Shown: positions 53,800 to 64,000 of the stretch, piece by piece
Numbering within the stretch: the first letter of the stretch is position 1
How the letters are laid out: each line of letters opens with the position of its first letter
DNA from: Bactrocera neohumeralis
Taxonomy: Eukaryota; Arthropoda; Insecta; Diptera; Tephritidae
Assembly: GCF_024586455.1 (NCBI RefSeq)
Contig: NW_026089623.1
Span: 6,011,367 to 6,075,366, forward strand
Direction: 5' to 3'
DNA length: 64,000 bases
The notes under the pieces: generated by a model
The model's database searches: none
Told to the model about the DNA's origin: nothing
The model's input: the letters and a program-made list of their open reading frames with translations, nothing else
Translations under genes and position numbers: made by a program

Positions 53800-54300
53800 T
53801 TATAAAGTGGTGAAAGTGGTTATATTCTTTGGTTATTATGCACTCATATTCAAACAAAATTTATGTTTTCGTTATAAAATTGATAAATTTTGATTATTAT
53901 TTCTGTCAGCGATTTCCATTTATTTTTTATTATACATTGGTTTGTATATTAGGTGACGATATATATATATATATTATATTTAAAATATGAGTTTGAGTGC
54001 ATAATAACCAAAAAATATAACTACTTTATATCCAAAACTCAAATTTTGTTTCAATATGAGTGCATGATAACCAAAAAATATAACCACTTTATATCCAATA
54101 TTCAAACAAAATTTAAGTTTTCGTTATAAAATTTATACATTTTGGTTATTATATCTGTCAGCGATTTCAATTTATTTTTTATGATACATTGGTTTGTATG
54201 TATTTTAGGTGACGATATATATATTATTATATTTAAAATATGAGTTTTGGATATAAAGTGGTTATATTTTACGGTTATCATGCACTCGTACATATTGAAA
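53800..54300. repeat. Two 150-bp direct repeats with an inverted spacer
   Basis: 53810-53970 and 54080-54235 share 'ttcgttataaaatt', 'tctgtcagcgattt' and 'acattggtttgtat' in direct order, each followed by 'ggtgacgatatatatat'. Between them (53985-54075) are inverted versions of 'tatattctttggttattatgcactcatattcaaac'-type sequence, given here only in part. No gene. Confidence 0.65.
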
Positions 54301-54519
54301 CTAAATTTGAATTTTCGTACTGTACTTTAACATTACACTTTATTACGTAACATTATTATATAATATTACTTATACATATGTATGTATAATATTGTTATAT
54401 AATATTACTAATTCATGTATATAATATTACTTACTTACTTAATAAATTTAAAAAAGAAAATATCCATATGCATGAATAGAGGAATTTTTGCGAAAAAAAG
54501 GAATTTCAGCGAATTGCCT

Positions 54520-54910
54520 TGTCATCACATGGCAGCGCTCCATTTCTTCGTAATTTTTGGTAAACAAATGAGGTTCAAACGAGTGTAAAATGTAATTTTT
54601 AAAATAAAGATTTCTTCGGTAAAAAGACTGTTAAAAGTGTAAAATGTGGATTTATTTTAAAGTTTATAGTTTAATTTAACTAAATTGAAATGAAAAATGT
54701 GAGTAAAGTGTGTTTAATGTGGTAAAATAGCTTGTTGAAATGTTCGAATTTTGGGAATTTTAAGGAACTTCAAGGTCGAATATCTCGAAAACTAAGCGTT
54801 TGCGGTACCTATATATTTTTTAATCAGGAGGACTTCCTCTTTCCAAAGGTACCTTCAAATCGCGGCACCAAAGAAATCGGAATTGTGCCATAATCGGAAT
54901 CGTGCCAATA
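54520..54910 (+). repeat. Repeat family Q, another copy
   Basis: Shares 'gtgtaaaatgtaatttttaaaat', 'gaatatctcgaaaac' and 'gaggac-tcctctttcca...ggtacc-tcaaatcgcggc' with 52720-52830 and 48130-48240. It is in direct orientation to those at 47.9-48.3 kb. Confidence 0.6.
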
Positions 54911-56194
54911 AAAAAACATATAAAAAAATTGATAGTATAAATGTTTTTAATTTTTTTTTATCTTAGTTTAAAAATTGCCTAAAATTTATGCGTCTAGACC
55001 AGAATACCCCCTTAAATCCCGAAATGGGGGTTGTTATTCTATAATTCACCGGTACCTATGAAGTCTCCTAAAGAAATCGTTAGTCAAATATATTTGAGAT
55101 ACATACATAAGTATGTGCATTTGCTGCGAAGTATTCAGCCGATAATAATATGATGTCTAATGAAACATATGTATGTACTTCCGTTTATGAATATACATAC
55201 ATATGTATGCCAACAATAATAAAGGCATTGCATTATTTGCCTATACTATGCTGGGTATAATGTTATTTGATATAGAATAAATGTGTAGGCATCATTTTTT
55301 AAAGATTTTTTAGTTAGGGTAAAGCGCAGTACAGCATAGCATAAATGTTTATATGTATATGCATATGTGTACACACATACATATGTGAATATTAACAAGG
55401 TAGCTAATAAGTACATACTTATGTCCACATATAAATATTCAATGATGTTATATTTCGTCCACCATTGTTTTAGTTTGCAATTTCATCATTTTACATACAT
55501 AGTTAATATTTAATGCAAGATACACATCGGTGCAACTTTTTTCGAATTTATTATATCAAACACATTTATACAATTTACGCCACACACATCTTCATTAATC
55601 ACAATGTAAGCTGCACTTTAAAATCAAAACAAAAATTTGCCATGATAAAAGCGTACCTTTTTACGCATAAAAAATACACAATTCGTATATTTATGGTTAT
55701 AAATAGAAATAAAGAATTTATTAACCGCTAATATTTCGCGACAAACAGAAGCAAACACCAAATGTAAAAATCATATGCATATTGTAAGCAATAACAAAAC
55801 TCGTATACTGCGTACTACACTATTGGAATTTGTGGAATTCATTTCCCTTGGCAGTGCTGCCACCACAAAAAGGTTCTGTGAACACAATTTTTTACAATTT
55901 GGCTGGATTTCTTTTTTACAATATATGCAGTAATATCTTCTGACATACATTTTTTTAATGGGGCGAGACAACATAGAAAAATTTCCCAATAGCCTACACA
56001 TGAAAAGAAACACAAACACTTTTTAATTCCTAGAATCGATTTAATTTATTATTTCATGGTAAAAGAGTTTTATGGAAAAGAAACATACAACACGGATACA
56101 AGTTAGCTAACTAATTACCAACAGGTTATCAGTAATCAGTGCATTCGTTATGCGATAGGTTAGTTTTGTTGTAGCATCAGGAAAAAAGTAACGT
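54911..56194. other. AT-rich spacer, no gene recognised
   Basis: Many 'acatatgtatg' words. Frames at 55513-55731 (plus) and 55771-56019 (minus) match nothing known. Confidence 0.45.
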
Positions 56195-58545
56195 AACGTC
56201 ACGGCCGGCCCTTTAATTGGGAAGGTGCCGCTGCCCAGCTGGTTAATGTCCTCGGTAGAGTGAAGGCTGATATTACCGCCGTCCGCGAAATGCGATGGAC
56301 AGGACAAGGACTGAGACGAGTAGGTCAATGTGGCATTTACTACAGTGGCCATATAAAGGAGCGCAAGTTTGGTGTGGCATTTGTGATGGACGGAGACTCC
56401 TTGCCGAGTACTATCATTCACTCCGGTGAATGAACGTCTAGCCACAATCCGCATCAAAGCGAGGTTCTTCAACATATCGCTGATTTGCGCCCACTCCCCG
56501 ACGGAAGAGAAGGACGATGTGACCAAAGATGCCTTCCACGAGTGCTTGGAGCGCACTTATGAGAACTGCCCCCGTCAGGATGTCAAAATCGTGCTTGGCG
56601 ACATTAACGCCAGGGTGGGCATGGGAGGTATCTATGGCGCAACAGTCGGTAACTTCAGCCTCCACGAGGAAATATCTCTAAATGCGTTGAGGCTGATCAA
56701 ATTAGCCCGCGCCCCGAAATATGGTTATCTGTAGTACTAGATTTTAGGAAAATTCATCAAGCCGCCTGGCTGTCTCCGGATCAAAAAACCACCAACCACA
56801 TCGATCATGTTGTGATAGACGGAAGACAGGTCTCCAGCTTGACAAGCTGGCCGACAGGAGTAATGCTCGAAAATTCTACGAAAAAATATGCCGGATATTA
56901 AAAGGTTTCAAGACCTCCAAAGGTGACCTAGTGACCGATGCCAATAGCATATTAAAATTATGGAATGGCAGTGAACGCACAACGACAGGAGAAGGCGAAC
57001 CCGATTCTATAATCGCTGACGATGGAGAAGACGTTCCATTGTCCGACCATGAAGAAATTCGAATAGCAATTACCCGTCTGAAGAACAACAAAGCAGAGGT
57101 GGCCGATGGATTGCCGACCGAGCTATTTAAACACGGCGATTAAGAACTGATAAGGAGCATGCATCAGCTTCCAACGATTGGAATTTAAGTGTGCTCTCTC
57201 CAATCCATAAAAAAGAAGAGCCCACAATTTGAGCCAACTCCCGTGAGATAAGCCTCCTTAACATCGCGTATAAAGTTCTATCGAGCGTATTGTGTGAAAG
57301 ATTAAAGCCCATCGTCAACAAACTGATTGGACCTTATCAGTGTGGCTTTAGACCTGGCAAACCAACAACCAACCAGATATTAACAAGCGCCAAATTTTGG
57401 AAAAGACCTGTGAAAGGAGAATCGACACACACCACCTCTTCGTCGATTTCAAAGCTGCTTGCGACAGCACGAAAAGGAGCTACCTTTATGCCGCGATGTC
57501 TGAATTTGGTATCCCCGCAAAACTAATACGACTGTGTAAACTGACGTTGAGTAACACGAAAAGCTCCGTCAGAATCGGGAAGGACCTCTCCGAGCCGTTC
57601 GATACCAAACGAGGTTTCAGACAAGGCGATTCCCTATCGTGCGCCTACTTCAATCTGCTGCTGGAGAAAATAATTCGAGCTGCAGAACTTAATCGAGCAG
57701 GTACAATATTTTATAAGAGTGTACAGCTGCTGGCGTATGCCGATGATATTGATATCATCGGCCTCAACGCCCGCCCCGTTAGTTCTGCTTTCTCCAGACT
57801 GGACAAGGAAGCAAAGCAAATGGGTCTGGCAGTGAATCAGGACAGGACGAAATATTTCCTGGCATCAAACAAACAGTCGTCGCACTCGCGAATTGGCTCC
57901 CACGTCACTGTTAAAAGTCATAACTTTGAAGTCTATTTGAAACTATCTGTTTCGTCTATCTTGAAACCAGCGTAAACACCACCAACAATGCCAGCCTGGA
58001 AATCCAACGCAGGATAACTCTTGCTAACAGGTACTACTTCGGACTAAGAAGGCAATTGAGAAGTAAAGTCGTCTCTTGACGAACAAAAACCAAACTCTTT
58101 ACGTCGCTCATTATTCCCGTCGTGTTATATGGTGCAGAGCCTTGGACGATGGCAACAATGAAATGAAAGTTCTGCGAAAGATTTATGGTCCTTTGTGCGT
58201 TGGCCACGGCGAATATCGCATTCGATGGAACGATGAGCTGTATGAGTTATTCGAAGACATTGACATAGTTCAGCCAATTAAGAGACAGCGGCTACGCTGG
58301 CTAGGTCATGTTGTCCGAATAGAAGAAAACACTCCAGGTCTGAAAGTATTCGAAACATTACCCGCCGGGGGCAGCAAAGGAAGAGGAAGACTTCCACTCC
58401 GTTGGAAGGACCAGGTGGAGAAGGACTTGGCTACGCTTGGAATATCCAATTGGCGTCACATAGCGAAAAGAAGAAACAACTGGCGCTTTGTTGTTAACTC
58501 GGCTATAATCGCATAAGCGGTGTCTACGCCAGTAAAGAAGAAAAA
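56195..58545 (+). mobile_element. RTE-clade non-LTR retrotransposon, copy F
   Basis: Starts within the first codons of the endonuclease ('GAAAQLVNVLG'-like, 56215-56260) and ends with the complete family tail (58494-58540). Endonuclease blocks include MRWTGQGLRRVGQCG (56290-56335), 'APT-EEKDDV' and 'VLGDINARVGMGG' (56590-56630). A deletion removes the region between about 56830 and the linker. The RT and C-terminal domain follow. This is the most complete RTE copy at the C-terminal end. Confidence 0.85.
57290..58516 (+). pseudogene. RTE reverse transcriptase and C-terminal domain, copy F
   Basis: YQCGFRPGKPTTNQ starts the part in one frame. A shift near 57392 follows, then 57397-57975 carries FVDFKAACDSTKR (catalytic Asp kept, AFDS changed to ACDS), FRQGDSLSCAYFNLLLEK and LAYADDIDIIGLN. 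The frame is lost again at about 57930. It resumes at 58140-58516 with the C-terminal block RLRWLGHVVRIEENTPGLKV, GGSKGRGRLPLRWKDQVEKD and 'ISNWRHIAKRR', ending at the stop just before the tail. Confidence 0.82.
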
Positions 58546-58559
58546 GTAGAAGGCGTCAT

Positions 58560-59010
58560 GGAAGGTATTTTCCGGAATAGCCTTGAGAGGCGAGGTGCAT
58601 GATACTTCGATCCCTTTGTCCTCTCAAATGTTTGCCTTTCATCGGCTTTTCATGCAAGGAAACAAAAAAGTGTTCGGGGTGCTGCATCAGAGCTTTACCG
58701 TGGCTGCGGAAGCGTTGGGTTGCCGGCCTTGCTTAGGTAGCTTAAAGGCGCAGTTTCTGGGCGTCTGTGAGCATTTTTGGACCATCTTCGCGCACACCTT
58801 GCGCATGTTCAAGTGCTCCGTCACAATGTAATGAACCACAGATTTTTATAAATTTATCATCTGGGCAATTAAACGAATACTTAGTCGACGTTGTTGGTGT
58901 TTGTCGAAGTCGCAGGTCTTCATCTGCGACCTCTTCCCGGCCATCCAAACAGGGCTAGTCTTACCGACACACCACTTCTTGCTAAGCAACATCTGGATAG
59001 GCCTGATTAA
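58560..59010 (-). mobile_element. Decayed mariner remnant
   Basis: In shifting minus-strand frames: 'IVTEHLNMRKVCAKMV' followed by 'KMLTDAQK' (58830-58750), typical of mariner transposases between DNA-binding and catalytic parts, and a degenerate 'GREEVADED' (58948-58920). No catalytic block survives and no terminal repeats were found. Confidence 0.55.
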
Positions 59011-59640
59011 TCATATCAAACGTCTCTCCACGTGTTCGGGAACAACTCATCGAATCCATACGGTGTGTGCAGGCTCCGAAGTAAAGTCGCGGCGGAAGAA
59101 AATTAGTCCTATTACTTTGCGGACTAACCGTGTATTGTCTTGCTGTACTTTGCGAACTATATTGAAAAACTCTCTGTTACTCTTCTTCCTTCTCATTAGC
59201 TATTTGTTTGGATAGCCATCTGTTATTGAAAACACCCTACAAGACGGTAGTAACCAATTCACAAATACATTGGTAAGGTTTAACTCTTATACTAATACAT
59301 ATCCACGTGTAACTTTTTGTATTGAAATGGAAAGTTCTATTGTAAGAGTAACAACATTCATCATACGAAATTGTTTAATATGTAAGAATGAAACGCACAT
59401 ATTGATAATGAATCCGTTAAAAATTGCCGTCATTGAATCGTCATTCGAAGAAAAATTTGAAGCATCGTAAATGGTTTGAAGAGCGTGAGGTAAATTGCAA
59501 ATATTTTATTAATTAAAATTATACTATTTTCAGAACAAGAAAAACCAAATTATTGGAAGAAGAAGTGTTAAATATAGATCATATACTATTTAAACTTTTT
59601 GCAGCTACACATATTTCTTCGGTAAATCTTATAACTCGTA
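59011..59640. other. Unassigned region with two possible small exons
   Basis: The frame 59270-59470 ('VTFCIEMESSIVRVTTFII...') and a stretch after a GT...AG-like interval (59490-59535) could be exons of an unknown protein, but nothing is recognised. It is left as unassigned. Confidence 0.3.
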
Positions 59641-60911
59641 CTAGCAGCCAGGGTTCTCATTTACTACTCCGTAGCAGCAAAATTTCTAAAATTATTGCTA
59701 CCGCTCTCACTTTGTCGGGAGCCACAGCATAGCCTTAGCATAACAATTTAAAGTATGTACTCTACTCAGCTCCGAGTTTTGTTAGGTAAAAAACTGTAGC
59801 TGGAGCGGGAGCAAAAAATTAAATTCTGCGCTATGCTCTGGCGTAGCGGTAGCAAAAAATTGGGAGCGGTAGCACAGCAGAGCTAATGAAAATTTTCATG
59901 TACTATAGCTCCCGTCATGTGGTATTGCTCCCGCATGTGCTACAGCTCCCGCATGTTTCTCAGAATTGTTCACTCTACAAAAGTGCTCAGAGCAACAAAG
60001 TCGAAACTCACACCGGCGAGGTATCTAAACCTGATTTTTCCACGAAATTCGCATTTTTTGTATAACTGCCAAGAGCTATAGCGTCTAAAGTCAAAGCGAT
60101 GCCATAAAATACCTCTGATCTGTAGGAATTTAAAAATAAAAATCAGGATTGTAGTGTATTTTCTATGGAAAATTTTAACATCCCTCGGTCCAGTTCTTAA
60201 TGTTAATATTTAGGGCTAAAATTTTCAGAGAATTTTTTTTTGGGGTATTTCCAAGGAATTTTTGTGACGGGACTGAAAAAAATTAATAGTTCAAAAAAAA
60301 AAACACCCTAATGTATATAAAAAGGGGAAAAGTATATGTAGTTAAAATTAATTTCGAAAATTCATAGTAATTGAGTATTGTAATACATTTGGAATAGATG
60401 ATGTTTTTGGTAATATAAAAATGGTAAATATTTTACACAATAAAAAAAAATTATAATTTATTCAATTATTATCTAATTCACTTTATTAATATATTTCTTA
60501 AAATATTTGATTTTAGATTTATAAAGTCACTTGACGCAACAAGTGCCAAAATGATTTGCATAACATTTTTTTGTCTGAATTATTCAATTAATTCAAATAT
60601 TATAACAGAAAATAGCAAAATGAAAAAAAAAAACAAACACATGCGGGAGCTGTAGCATATGAAAATTTTCATTAGCTCTGCTGTGCTAACGCTCCCAAAT
60701 TTTTGCTACCGCTACGCCAGAGCATAGCGCAGAATTTAATTTTTTGCTCCCGCTGCAGCTATAGTTTTTCACCTAACAAAACTCGGAGCAGAGTAGAGCA
60801 CATACTTTACATTGTTATGCTAAGGCTATGCTGAGGATCCCGACAAAGTGAGAGCGGTAGCAAGAGTAAAATGAAATGCTACGAGAGTTGCGTAGTTTTT
60901 CAAATGCTGCT
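59641..60911. mobile_element. Foldback element with 270-310-bp inverted arms
   Basis: The left arm (59641-59956) and right arm (60639-60911) are inverted copies ('gctctcactttgtcgggagc' against its partner at 60838-60857, 'ctctggcgtagcggtagc' against its partner at 60702-60719). The outer ends both contain ctagcag. The 680-bp centre is AT-rich without a gene. The arms contain short internal direct repeats of 'gctcccgcatgt'. A third, single arm is the relic at 11880-12117. Confidence 0.8.
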
Positions 60912-61299
60912 AGCAGCCAATGTACGAAATTGCGATCAACTCAAATCTGCGACCAATAGTAACAGATTCACAGGCTAGTTCCATAAGAAACATTTAAAGA
61001 TGCAGTTAATGGCGTTATTAAAAAATCGTGGATCCTAGGAATACCAGGCAACGATTCAACATATGCGATTTGGGTGAGTCTCAGTGTGAAATACAGCGCA
61101 TTCGAATGGTTGATTGGTGATACGCGTTTAATGCAGCAGGCATTAGGAACCTTGGCGAAAAGTCGCGCAGAGTTTGGTTCTCCTTTGGTGACGTCAAATA
61201 ACGTAATATTGTGTGTATATGGAAGAGCTTCATTATATGTTGTTCCTAAAAATTTATTGAATTGTTCATAATTGCAGATAGAAATTTTGATGTATGCAG
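60912..61299 (+). other. Unassigned; one open frame
   Basis: The frame 61074-61271 ('EWLIGDTRLMQQALGTLAKSRAEFG') looks protein-like and lies directly before the Smyd5-like pseudogene. I do not recognise it and cannot say whether it belongs to the same gene. Confidence 0.35.
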
Positions 61300-61973
61300 T
61301 TGGCCAATTACATTGTATTTTCAGTGTCTTTGCCTAAATACGATCCAACAACACTATGGTTGCAACAATTATGCTAATTGTTCGTTTAATGGCCATGTAT
61401 AAATAAAGAACAGTTTTTGCAGTCACTTCAATCCAGAACAAAAAATATATCACAAAATGTTGGGTGAACACTTTGAACAACAGATGGACCAACTTTTTGT
61501 ATAACATTTGCGGACGAGCATTTAGCTACTGTAAGTGTAATACTCCCGAAAATTTTTGTAATATATTTTCAATTGTTTGCCTTTAGTTCACCAACGCGGA
61601 GGCTTTTAAGACATTAATGGGTATGAATGGCACAAATAGTCAGGGCATTGCGACGAGTCCGTTTGCGGAATGAGTGAAAAAAGTGAGCGATTTACCAATG
61701 CCTCAAGATGATAAGACAAAGCTTGACGAATATATTAATGATATTTACAATAAAGTTGGATAATGTAAGGTAACAACAATTAGTTTAAATTTAAATTTCG
61801 TATTATTATTTCCACGTATACATATGTACATACATATGTAGTCGTTGAAGTCGCTGACGAATGTCTCAACACTAAAGTAGCTGGACTTTACCTACTTCAA
61901 AGCAATATTAATCACAGTTGTAGCGGCAGCACTTATAGAAGTTGGTGAAGAAATTTGCTCATTCTTCACTTAG
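61300..61973 (+). pseudogene. Smyd5-like (SET/MYND) pseudogene with introns
   Basis: SMYD5 proteins are SET-domain lysine methyltransferases. Pieces in order: 'TIMLIVRLMAM' (61352-61384); exon 61423-61530, HFNPEQKIYHKMLGEHFEQQ, broken by two stops; exon 61587-61764, AFKTLMGMNGTNSQGIATSP and VSDLPMPQDDKTKLDEYIND, with a TGA for the expected Trp (61671-61673); exon 61842-61973, AGLYLLQSNINHSC (SET-domain NHSC motif) and, after a deletion, 'EVGEEIC'. Introns 61531-61586 and 61765-61841 have GT-AG ends. From memory the SMYD5 family has GTNGQGI and LQS-NHSC-PN in this order. Keeping introns argues for a decayed DNA-level duplicate rather than a retrocopy. Confidence 0.65.
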
Positions 61974-62312
61974 GTAAGTGCCATTAGTAATTATACTATT
62001 AATTTTCAAATATAATTAGATATACTATTAAATACAAAAATAGTTTAATTCTTTCTATTCATCTTAGATTTTGCCGATAGTTCCAGATTAATTAATTTAA
62101 AATATTATTATTATGTACAAAGTGTGTGAATATTAAGAATTAGTAAATTATATTTAAAAGCTGATTCTAAATAATTACTGAAAATTTGTAAAAGAAAAAG
62201 AAAAAGGAGAAAGGAAAAAGGAAAAATATTACTGTTTCGTAAAAACATGTAAACTTCAAAAACAAAATTAAATAAAAAGATATACAATAAAAAATTCAAT
62301 TGTTTTAGTGGA
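61974..62312. other. AT-rich, no further Smyd5 exon seen
   Basis: Begins with a GTAAGT donor after the last recognisable exon. No following exon is found, so the copy is cut off here. Confidence 0.5.
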
Positions 62313-62623
62313 CTGATACGATACGCAGTGGTGACCAATGAATAACGAAACAAATGACTTATTGATCAGTTCTCTCTAACAAAAGGGTGACCATAACAAT
62401 AACGAAACAAACTATTTTCAGTCAAAGATGGCTAACCAAACAGATGCGCTAAATCAATGATCGAGAGCGAGAAATCTAATCACACCGACGTGTAGTGAAA
62501 GAGGAGAAATTGTTACTTTTTTCCTTCGATGACCAGTTACTTAACTATTACCCGTGTTGTAGGGTAATTTGTTTGGTTACTGTTGTTTAGTTATTCATTG
62601 CTTACCGCTGCGTATCGTATCGG
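62313..62623. mobile_element. MITE with 34-bp terminal inverted repeats
   Basis: The left end 62313-62346 (ctgatacgatacgcagtg...) and right end 62590-62623 are reverse complements with three or four mismatches. The interior repeats related words ('ataacgaaacaaa' twice, 'ggttac'/'gtaacc'-like). It has no coding capacity. The target duplication is unclear. Confidence 0.75.
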
Positions 62624-63531
62624 ATACCTTTTTCACATAAATAAAATAACTTTTTTATTTTATATCTTTTTATTTATTTATTTTTTTTGAAGTTTAAATG
62701 TTTATACTTTCCAGTTATGTTTTTCCTATCTATTTTTTTTTTTTAAGTTTTGGTAATTATTTATAATCAGCTTTTAAATAGTAACATTTACATATGTTTA
62801 TATGTATACATATATACATTGCAAACTGAACTTTCCTTCTTACAATAAATTTTTTGGCAACATTTGTGTATAGTATTTACTATTAACATTACTTTTCTGG
62901 TAAAAAGCTTACATATGGTTTACATATAGTTTATATTATTATACTTTGCATATTTTACAAAACTAAATATACTTATTTACTAATTCTTAATATTCACACA
63001 ATTTGTACATATGTATATGTAAATGTAAGCTAATGCGACAGTAATATTTTAATTTAATTAATTAAGCACTACTAGTATTAAGTAATTTTTAACGTCTAAA
63101 TTTAAGAACGGAATAGTAATGGAGTCGGAAATATCTAAAATGAATAAAAATAATTAAATTATTTATTTTTTTATATTTGTTAAGGCACTTACTTTCTATT
63201 TTAAAGATAAATATATATATGTATGTACCTAATTGTTATAAAAAAATTTAGGTAAATTGTATTGTTGACTCACTTTACACTTCTATCTTTCTTTAACACA
63301 ATAACTTCAATTTTTATTTTTATTCTGCCAGGATATGGCGCCTAATTATTCCGTTCCCCTTCATTGCTCTAAAAGTACCTAAAGCAGAGAACGTATATTT
63401 ATAGAGAAGGTTCACGATGTTAAAAATTTAGGGATATTTCAATTTTGGGATATTTACTGTTTTGTATGAGCGTGTTTCACCACAGAAAATTATTAGCGTG
63501 TTTCACCACTTAACATCAGGGGACACGAAAA
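62624..63531. other. AT-rich, no gene recognised
   Basis: Long A/T runs. A short duplicated word, 'gcgtgtttcaccac', occurs at 63470 and 63497. Nothing else was identified. Confidence 0.45.
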
Positions 63532-63630
63532 TAGCAGAATTGAGCATTTTCAGTGTTAAATGAGAAAAATAATAATTCCAATGTTAAGGAATGTACGCTT
63601 ACAGATTCGCCTATTTACTATGCGCAAACG
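63532..63630 (-). repeat. Dispersed repeat, partner of 30276-30359
   Basis: The reverse complement matches 30276-30359 ('tgcgcatagtaaataggcga', 'gaaaatgctcaattctgc'), with an additional 13 or so bases in the middle here. The full extent of the family is unknown. Confidence 0.65.
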
Positions 63631-64000
63631 ATGCTGCATATAAATTATAGATCGCTATACATACATACTTATATTTGTTATGAAAGCACATAAGTTTGTA
63701 CATTAGGGTGTGTCATTCTGAGGCAACCTTCGGTAAACAGGCTAAAAACTTTCGAAAATGTGAAAAAAAAGTCACTCAAAAGTTGAGCTCTTAATATTAA
63801 TATTAAGAGGTGCCTATTTAAAATTTTCTATTTTCCATATAAATTTCATGGAAAAAAAATCATTTTTTTTGTGGTGGTTATTGTGTGGAGGTTATTATAT
63901 GTGCACGCGATGGCTGCCAGTAGGGATGGTAAACTCGATTCCGATTTTACTCCAAAATCGAGTATTCTCGTAAAATAATCGATTTATCGGAATCGATCTT
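63631..64000. other. Right edge, nothing recognised
   Basis: AT-rich. The last 60 bases contain several 'tcgat/atcga' words and an imperfect inverted pair ('aaatcgagtattctcg'), too short to call. Confidence 0.4.

Noticed and set aside
53459..53857. A 132-codon minus-strand frame with 31-residue repeats
   Set aside because: The period of 93 bases is a multiple of three, so any open frame repeats. There is no start context or known domain, and the DNA is a minisatellite.

Overview
The window looks like a transposon-rich, non-coding part of a higher-fly genome, probably a fruit fly of the tephritid kind. The base composition is AT-rich. One host exon encodes a PH domain very close to Drosophila Chico, and most of the rest is recognisable insect mobile DNA in many states of decay. 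I find no rRNA, tRNA or CRISPR and no prokaryotic gene organisation. The organism call is inference; the repeats and the host exon are seen directly.

Host genes. The only well-supported intact host coding exon is the first coding exon of the insulin-receptor-substrate gene chico (minus strand, 13409-13787). It ends in a consensus splice donor and starts just after a probable acceptor. If the gene continues off the left edge, everything from 1 to 13408 is one large intron filled with nested elements. Two broken host-like genes lie elsewhere: a small THAP zinc-finger gene (24842-25489) with a 1-nt deletion and an in-frame stop, and a decayed Smyd5-like (SET/MYND) pseudogene that keeps its introns (61300-61973).

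Retrotransposons. (i) An RTE-clade non-LTR family appears at least seven times (686-2875, 10134-11866, 15913-18190, 22680-22876, 31012-31084, 42705-47858, 56195-58545). (ii) A CR1/Jockey-group non-LTR family carries N-terminal PHD-like fingers and a 2A-like motif. It appears as copy 0 (2876-3762 plus 7297-7545), copy 1 (3763-7296, nested in copy 0), copy 2 (38735-42200), copy 3 (43848-47275, nested in an RTE copy) and copy 4 (21783-22250, minus). (iii) An R1-type element is at 27364-30073. (iv) A LOA/I-like element with RNase H is at 18941-20330. (v) A near-complete Ty3/gypsy element without env has nearly identical 279-bp LTRs (33061-38048). (vi) BEL/Pao debris is at 50222-51551.

DNA transposons and foldback DNA. 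These comprise a full-length pogo/Tigger-like element with two small introns, split by a 73-bp RTE tail (30410-32573); a palindromic mariner derivative (9146-10116); an internally deleted mariner (14159-15075); a decayed mariner (58560-59010); an unclassified transposase-like gene (23230-24280); a DINE-1/Helentron-like insertion (43171-43520); and foldback elements or MITEs at 26860-27363, 59641-60911 and 62313-62623. Between 47.9 and 54.9 kb lies a block of nested palindromes and two 93-bp minisatellite arrays in opposite orientation. It belongs to a repeat family I cannot name.

The insertions can be ordered from target-site duplications: PHD element copy 3 landed in an RTE copy, copy 1 landed in copy 0, an RTE tail landed in the Tigger-like element, and the gypsy element landed in an older repeat module. 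Apart from chico, nothing here looks like a functioning gene set; it is a record of successive mobile-element invasions.
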